DNA of 9,779 nucleotides from JAAOYC01 sp036481345. Its GTDB lineage: Archaea; Nanobdellota; Nanobdellia; Woesearchaeales; WJKL01. Position 1 is the first letter of the stretch; each line of letters opens with the position of its first letter. Both the position numbers and the translations under genes were made by a program. The notes below the pieces were generated by a model. It had not been told where the DNA came from. It did not search any database and saw only the letters and a list, made by a program, of their open reading frames with translations. The stretch is taken from positions 1-9,779 of the forward strand of contig JAZGHU010000004.1 in assembly GCA_036481345.1 (NCBI GenBank). The letters are read 5' to 3'. Below, in pieces: positions 7,115 to 9,779 of the stretch.

Positions 7115-7235
7115 GGGGACATAGTATAACCTGGCTAGAATAGTCGCCTCCAGTAATTGGAGAGATGAGTCTTCGGGCAATGAATATACTCTTTGAAGAA
7201 AGCGACGGATCTGGGTTCGAATCCCAGTGTCCCCA
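7115..7235 (+). tRNA. tRNA-Trp (CCA) with 47-nt intron
   Basis: The acceptor stem GGGGACA (7115-7121) pairs perfectly with TGTCCCC (7228-7234), followed by discriminator A7235; CCA is not encoded. The T arm is CTGGG-TTCGAAT-CCCAG (7211-7227). The anticodon stem GTCGC (7143-7147) pairs perfectly with GCGAC (7202-7206), and the spliced loop reads CTCCAGA with anticodon CCA at 7150-7152. The D stem is weak: G10-T25, T11-A24 and T13-G22 pair, but 12/23 is an A-A mismatch. The GG of the D loop is at 7133-7134. Exons are 7115-7153 and 7201-7235. The intron follows position 37, the canonical archaeal site and one common for tRNA-Trp. The promoter is probably the palindromic TATA box at 7080-7091. 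Confidence 0.93.
7154..7200 (+). other. tRNA-Trp intron (positions 37/38)
   Basis: This 47-nt insertion would be removed by the archaeal tRNA splicing endonuclease. GGAGAG (7159-7164) can pair with CTCTTT (7189-7194), and GTC-TTCG-GGC (7169-7178) gives a UUCG tetraloop hairpin within it. Exon bases CTCC (32-35) against GAAG (7195-7198) form a four-position central helix with one C-A mismatch, leaving AA|A at the 3' junction; this is an approximate bulge-helix-bulge. The exact boundaries are inferred from tRNA geometry, and a one-base shift at the 3' side cannot be excluded. Confidence 0.75.
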
Positions 7236-7236
7236 T

Positions 7237-7262
7237 TTTATTAAGAATAGGTTCTTAGTAAG
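7237..7262 (+). terminator. Hairpin just downstream of tRNA-Trp
   Basis: Bases 7237-7247 pair with 7252-7262 to form an 11-bp stem (nine Watson-Crick, two G-T pairs) around a TAGG tetraloop, two bases after the tRNA discriminator. A TTTT run (7236-7239) overlaps the 5' arm. It could assist termination of the tRNA transcript or 3' trimming. Archaeal termination normally needs only oligo-T, so the hairpin role is tentative. Apart from this and the promoter elements, I see nothing else in the 115-nt gap before 7351. Confidence 0.4.
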
Positions 7263-7267
7263 TTACC

Positions 7268-7277
7268 ATTTATAAAT
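7268..7277 (+). promoter_or_regulatory. Upstream TATA-like palindrome of the exported-protein cassette
   Basis: ATTTATAAAT repeats exactly the 10-bp core of the palindromic TATA box at 7081-7090. Used as a promoter it would start transcription near 7300, giving a leader of about 50 nt for the gene at 7351. It may instead be a secondary or inactive site beside the nearer TATA at 7296. Confidence 0.3.
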
Positions 7278-7295
7278 ACTAAAAAAAGCATAAGA

Positions 7296-7306
7296 TTTAT
7301 ATATAA
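7296..7306 (+). promoter_or_regulatory. TATA box of the exported-protein cassette
   Basis: TTTATATATAA is the strongest TATA candidate before the gene at 7351, predicting a start near 7325-7330 and a leader of roughly 20-25 nt. The A-rich stretch just upstream (AAAAAAAGCATAAGA) could hold a BRE. The leader contains only a weak GAGAT sequence 7 nt before the ATG, not a convincing SD. Confidence 0.5.
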
Positions 7307-7326
7307 CTGCCACTACTTTGTAGTAA

Positions 7327-7338
7327 ATATAGCTATAT
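7327..7338 (+). promoter_or_regulatory. Palindrome at the predicted transcription start
   Basis: ATATAGCTATAT is a perfect 12-bp inverted repeat lying where transcription from the TATA box at 7296-7306 should begin. That is a typical place for an archaeal repressor to block initiation. In AT-rich DNA a palindrome of this length can occur by chance, so an operator role is only a suggestion. Confidence 0.25.
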
Positions 7339-7350
7339 AGAGATATAATA

Positions 7351-8451
7351 ATGAAAAAAAATAAGATTGTAAAAGCTAGTCAAGCGGACATTTCTAATTT
7401 AGTAGGAGAGGAAAAACAATCTGGAATCGGGTTGTATGGACCTACTGGAAAACCATTAGTAAGAGAAACTTGTGACGATGGAACAGTTGAGATGCTTAAT
7501 GGTACTGAGAATGGTTTTGAATTACAATATGTTGAAAATTGGTCAGGATTAAGTAAAATGCAAAAAGCAGCTGGCTGGCTTATGATTATTTTAGGCAGTG
7601 TTTTTGGTGCTGATGCTATTGAAGGTGGAGAAACTAGTGGACAAGCACTTGACGAAGGTTTAGATGCTGCATCAGATAATTCTTATAATCCTCAACATGA
7701 TTTTATTGTAAAAGCTCAAGCTGAATTTGCTGACGGCTATAATGCTGCTGGTGGTTTAGCTAAGATAAGTATAGATGATTTTTTTGGAATTTCACTTGAT
7801 TATTCATTTGGATCACAAAAAATAGGAAGTTTTGGAGATGTTGACTTCGGAAAAACAGGATTAAGTTTAGCAGCTTATCATCCATTTGAATTTGATTGGG
7901 GAGTATTAAATGCAGGATTAAGACTAGGATGGGGTTCACAAAACTTCCAAGATGATGATTATCCTTTAGGAGAACTTTCTGCTTTGGCAGTAGGAGCTTA
8001 TGCTAAATTTACTGGAGATCAATGGAAAGCTTACTTTAGTTTAGATGGAGGCGATGGAAGTTTTGAATTTAATGATTTTAGTTATGATGATTATAGCGAA
8101 TGGGCAGCTAATGCTTCTTTTAAGAAATATCATGGAGATGCTTTTTGGGGAGTATCTGCTAGTAAAGAAGGACAGGATATGGATTTCTTAGGAAACTCTT
8201 CTAGAACATTATTTTCTGGGTATGGGGGAGTATTAGGAGAATCTGCTGGTTGGTTTGATAAAATATTGTTTAATATCTACAATGGCAAAGAAACAGAATG
8301 GGATGGAAGTCATGAGGGAGTTCCAACTCATTATGAATTAGAATTCAGAAAGAAAGTTAATAATCATTTTTCATTAGGGGGCGATTTAATATTTTTACCT
8401 GGAGAAGGTACTGATTATAGACTAGAAGCTATGTACAGAAAGAAATTTTAG
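7351..8451 (+). CDS. Exported beta-rich protein resembling an outer-membrane beta-barrel
   Basis: No known family recognised. Residues 1-68 are polar, without a signal. A signal-like segment follows: KMQKAAGWLMIILGSVFGADA, with a hydrophobic core at about 73-87 and an AxA-type site near A87-A89. Residues about 115-366 contain some 12-14 short segments alternating polar with aromatic or aliphatic residues, separated by Gly/Asp/Asn turns. Examples are LSALAVGAYAKF (209-220), WAANASFKKY (251-260) and the closing YRLEAMYRKKF. Ending on Phe after such a strand recalls bacterial outer-membrane barrels, which archaea are not expected to have. Alternatives are a surface beta-sheet protein or an insert-type barrel in a cell envelope. 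An alternative start at ATG 7558 (residue 70) would place the signal at the N-terminus but lacks a clear SD; the open, coding-like upstream region favours 7351. It is the first gene of an exported-protein run, 13 nt before the next. Coding status is firm, function is not. Confidence 0.8.
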   Translation: MKKNKIVKASQADISNLVGEEKQSGIGLYGPTGKPLVRETCDDGTVEMLNGTENGFELQYVENWSGLSKMQKAAGWLMIILGSVFGADAIEGGETSGQALDEGLDAASDNSYNPQHDFIVKAQAEFADGYNAAGGLAKISIDDFFGISLDYSFGSQKIGSFGDVDFGKTGLSLAAYHPFEFDWGVLNAGLRLGWGSQNFQDDDYPLGELSALAVGAYAKFTGDQWKAYFSLDGGDGSFEFNDFSYDDYSEWAANASFKKYHGDAFWGVSASKEGQDMDFLGNSSRTLFSGYGGVLGESAGWFDKILFNIYNGKETEWDGSHEGVPTHYELEFRKKVNNHFSLGGDLIFLPGEGTDYRLEAMYRKKF

Positions 8452-8455
8452 GAGG
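8450..8455 (+). promoter_or_regulatory. Shine-Dalgarno site of the 383-aa secreted protein
   Basis: AGGAGG overlaps the TAG stop of the upstream gene and lies 9 nt before the ATG at 8465. It is the strongest ribosome binding site in the window. It fixes the start and implies cotranscription, with translation re-initiating from the barrel-like gene. Confidence 0.8.
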
Positions 8456-8464
8456 AAAATTAAA

Positions 8465-9616
8465 ATGAAAAACACACTTTACGGATTATTATTATTAGCA
8501 GGTATGGCGGGAACTGTTGCAGCACAAGACGCTGTTGTTGTTAAACCAACTACTGACGCTGTTAAACCAGCTGCAGAGGATAAAAAAGCAACAGTACCAG
8601 CAGAAACTAAAAAAGAAGATGCAGTTGCTGAAGCTATTGCTGGCGGAGACGGAGGACCTGAAAAAGTTGATGACGATGTAATGAATGAAGGATTGCAGAC
8701 ATGGAATAATTTTATTGAAGGATATAAAGCATTGGATGTATATAAAGATCTAACTGCATCAGGATTAAAAGACTTAGAAGCTAAGATGAAGCCTACATTT
8801 GATTATAGAAAAGATGCTTTTGTTGGATTGAAGATTGGAGACAAAGAGCTAATTGTTAAACAAGGAGATGATCCTTTGAAAGTTAATGTTGGTGGAGTAG
8901 ATTATGAGATTAAATTAGCAGAAGTTAAAGATGATAAAGCTACACTTCATGTAAATGGACAGAAACTTAGTGATTTAGCAGAAGGAACTGATTATGAATT
9001 GAAAAATAAAGCTAAAGTTAGTGTTGAAAGTGTAGTAGGAAAAGAATTCAAGAGTGAAGAAGCAAAGAAACTACAAGAACAATTAGAAGCTAAATACAAT
9101 AAATTAGTTGGAGACTTCGAAGACAATGCTGTTGTTAATGGTTATTTCATGACTATATTGAATGGCGGAACAAAATCAGCAGGAGCTGAAGAAAAAAACA
9201 GAATTACTTATGAAATTCTACAAAAATATCTTAAAGATGTAGTAGTAGGAACTAAAGTAAAAGGCGAAGAAAGAGAAAAGCAATATGGTGAATTTTTAGA
9301 AGAATGCACTGTTGCTGAAATTCCAACATTTAAATCAAGATTCAGACACAGAAAAACAATAGATGCTTGGATGAAAAAAGGAAAAAGAAAATTTAGACCA
9401 TCTCAAGTTGGAACTGTAGTTAGAGAAGGTAAGGCTGTATCTGGATGGGATTTATTGGATTTCGGTTCTCAAGAAGGCTTAGATAGACACTATGATGGAT
9501 CAAGTACTATTTCAATTGATCAGACATATGGTGGAGTTGTAGGAGGAGCTACATTAAAAGATTTCAAAGGAAAGGACTATATTGTGTCTGTTCCTAAGGA
9601 TTCTTCAAAAAATTAA
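8465..9616 (+). CDS. Secreted hypothetical protein with small beta domain and charged C-terminal region
   Basis: No known family recognised. Residues 1-20 (MKNTLYGLLLLAGMAGTVAA) are a textbook signal peptide with an AxA-type site before Q21. Residues 21-70 are a low-complexity Ala/Lys/Glu/Pro linker with a short VKPttDAVKPaaED near-repeat. A mostly helical stretch (about 72-108) follows. Residues 118-190 hold a beta domain of the pattern GVDYEIKLAEV...ATLHVNG...VSVESV, a layout I associate with surface proteins of DPANN archaea; this is an impression rather than a match. Residues 195-260 look helical, perhaps coiled coil. The last 100 residues are basic (FKSRFRHRK, MKKGKRKF), then Gly-rich beta (TYGGVVGGATL). 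There is one cysteine, C281, and no C-terminal anchor. A strong SD and the 13-nt gap tie it to the upstream barrel-like gene, suggesting both act at the envelope. Its lysines are overwhelmingly AAA, unlike trm1. Confidence 0.85.
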   Translation: MKNTLYGLLLLAGMAGTVAAQDAVVVKPTTDAVKPAAEDKKATVPAETKKEDAVAEAIAGGDGGPEKVDDDVMNEGLQTWNNFIEGYKALDVYKDLTASGLKDLEAKMKPTFDYRKDAFVGLKIGDKELIVKQGDDPLKVNVGGVDYEIKLAEVKDDKATLHVNGQKLSDLAEGTDYELKNKAKVSVESVVGKEFKSEEAKKLQEQLEAKYNKLVGDFEDNAVVNGYFMTILNGGTKSAGAEEKNRITYEILQKYLKDVVVGTKVKGEEREKQYGEFLEECTVAEIPTFKSRFRHRKTIDAWMKKGKRKFRPSQVGTVVREGKAVSGWDLLDFGSQEGLDRHYDGSSTISIDQTYGGVVGGATLKDFKGKDYIVSVPKDSSKN

Positions 9617-9632
9617 TTTTTTTATCTTTTTT
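9617..9632 (+). terminator. T-rich tract after the 383-aa gene
   Basis: Seven T residues (9617-9623) and six more (9627-9632) directly follow the TAA stop, matching the oligo-T signal of archaeal termination. It may end the two-gene unit fully or only partly, since the next gene begins 40 nt after the stop and has its own SD-like site. Confidence 0.5.
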
Positions 9633-9656
9633 ATTAAATCAAAGGGGAAGAAAAAA

Positions 9657-9779
9657 ATGACAAAAAAAATATTATTAACTTTCGCAACAATTTTAGTAAT
9701 CTTAACACTAGTTGGATCTATAGTTATAGCAAATGTTGCAACTAGTGGTGGAGTGGGCGATATAGGTACTGATGATGAG
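9657..9779 (+). CDS. N-terminus of a third exported protein, cut by the window end
   Basis: Forty-one codons are present and the frame is open to the last base. The start reads MTKKILLTFATILVILTLVG, followed by SIVIANVATSGGVGDIGTDDE: a basic N-terminus, a hydrophobic core at about residues 5-25, an AxVA-like possible cleavage site near A28, then a Gly/Asp-rich polar stretch. This fits a signal peptide or N-terminal membrane anchor. A purine-rich AAAGGGGAAG (9641-9650) just upstream can act as an SD. It continues the run of exported proteins on the same strand; family and function cannot be judged from the fragment. Confidence 0.8.
   Translation, partial: MTKKILLTFATILVILTLVGSIVIANVATSGGVGDIGTDDE

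Noticed and set aside
7162..7196. Possible C/D-box guide RNA in the tRNA-Trp intron (GAGATGA resembling box C, TTGA resembling box D)
   Set aside because: Haloarchaeal tRNA-Trp introns carry such a guide, but here the box-to-box distance is only 24 nt, box C and box D each have a mismatch, and I find no guide complementary to the tRNA.
1..9779. CRISPR array, insertion sequence or transposase
   Set aside because: No regularly spaced repeats, terminal inverted repeats or transposase-like reading frames were seen on either strand.

Overview
The window looks like a piece of a small, AT-rich archaeal genome, most likely a DPANN lineage of the Woesearchaeota/Pacearchaeota type; the phylum is an inference. 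Direct archaeal markers are an archaeal-type Trm1, aEF1B (the archaeal EF-1 beta) preceded by its four-CxxC zinc-ribbon partner, RtcA, a tRNA-Trp with an intron at the archaeal 37/38 position, and TATA boxes about 26-30 nt before start codons that lack Shine-Dalgarno (SD) sites, which suggests leaderless mRNAs.

Layout. Positions 78-1082 (+) encode the tRNA G26 dimethyltransferase Trm1, which lacks the usual cysteine zinc knuckle. Positions 1116-5528 (+) encode a 1470-residue fusion: two BadF/HgdC-type ATPase (activase) domains, a cysteine knuckle, and DUF2229/HgdB-like reductase modules. This is probably an ATP-driven low-potential iron-sulfur reductase. Its 3' end overlaps the convergent aEF1B gene by 20 nt. 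On the minus strand lie rtcA (7058-6009), a 56-aa zinc ribbon missed by length-filtered gene finding (5970-5800), and aEF1B (5787-5509). A 12-bp palindromic TATA element (7080-7091) sits midway between rtcA and the divergent tRNA-Trp gene (7115-7235, 47-nt intron) and could serve both.

From 7236 onward the character changes. A hairpin and a promoter region lead into three same-strand genes for exported proteins. The first is a 366-aa beta-rich, outer-membrane-barrel-like protein with an internal signal-like segment. The second is a 383-aa secreted protein with a clear signal peptide and a small beta domain. The third is a signal-bearing protein cut by the window end at 9779. Genes two and three have SD sites, and the two complete genes favour AAA lysine codons, unlike the housekeeping half. 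I recognise no known family in this exported cassette.

The left half serves tRNA/RNA modification and translation (Trm1, RtcA, tRNA-Trp, aEF1B, zinc ribbon), with the large redox enzyme inserted among them. The right half is an accessory cell-surface cassette and is the best candidate for undescribed biology here.
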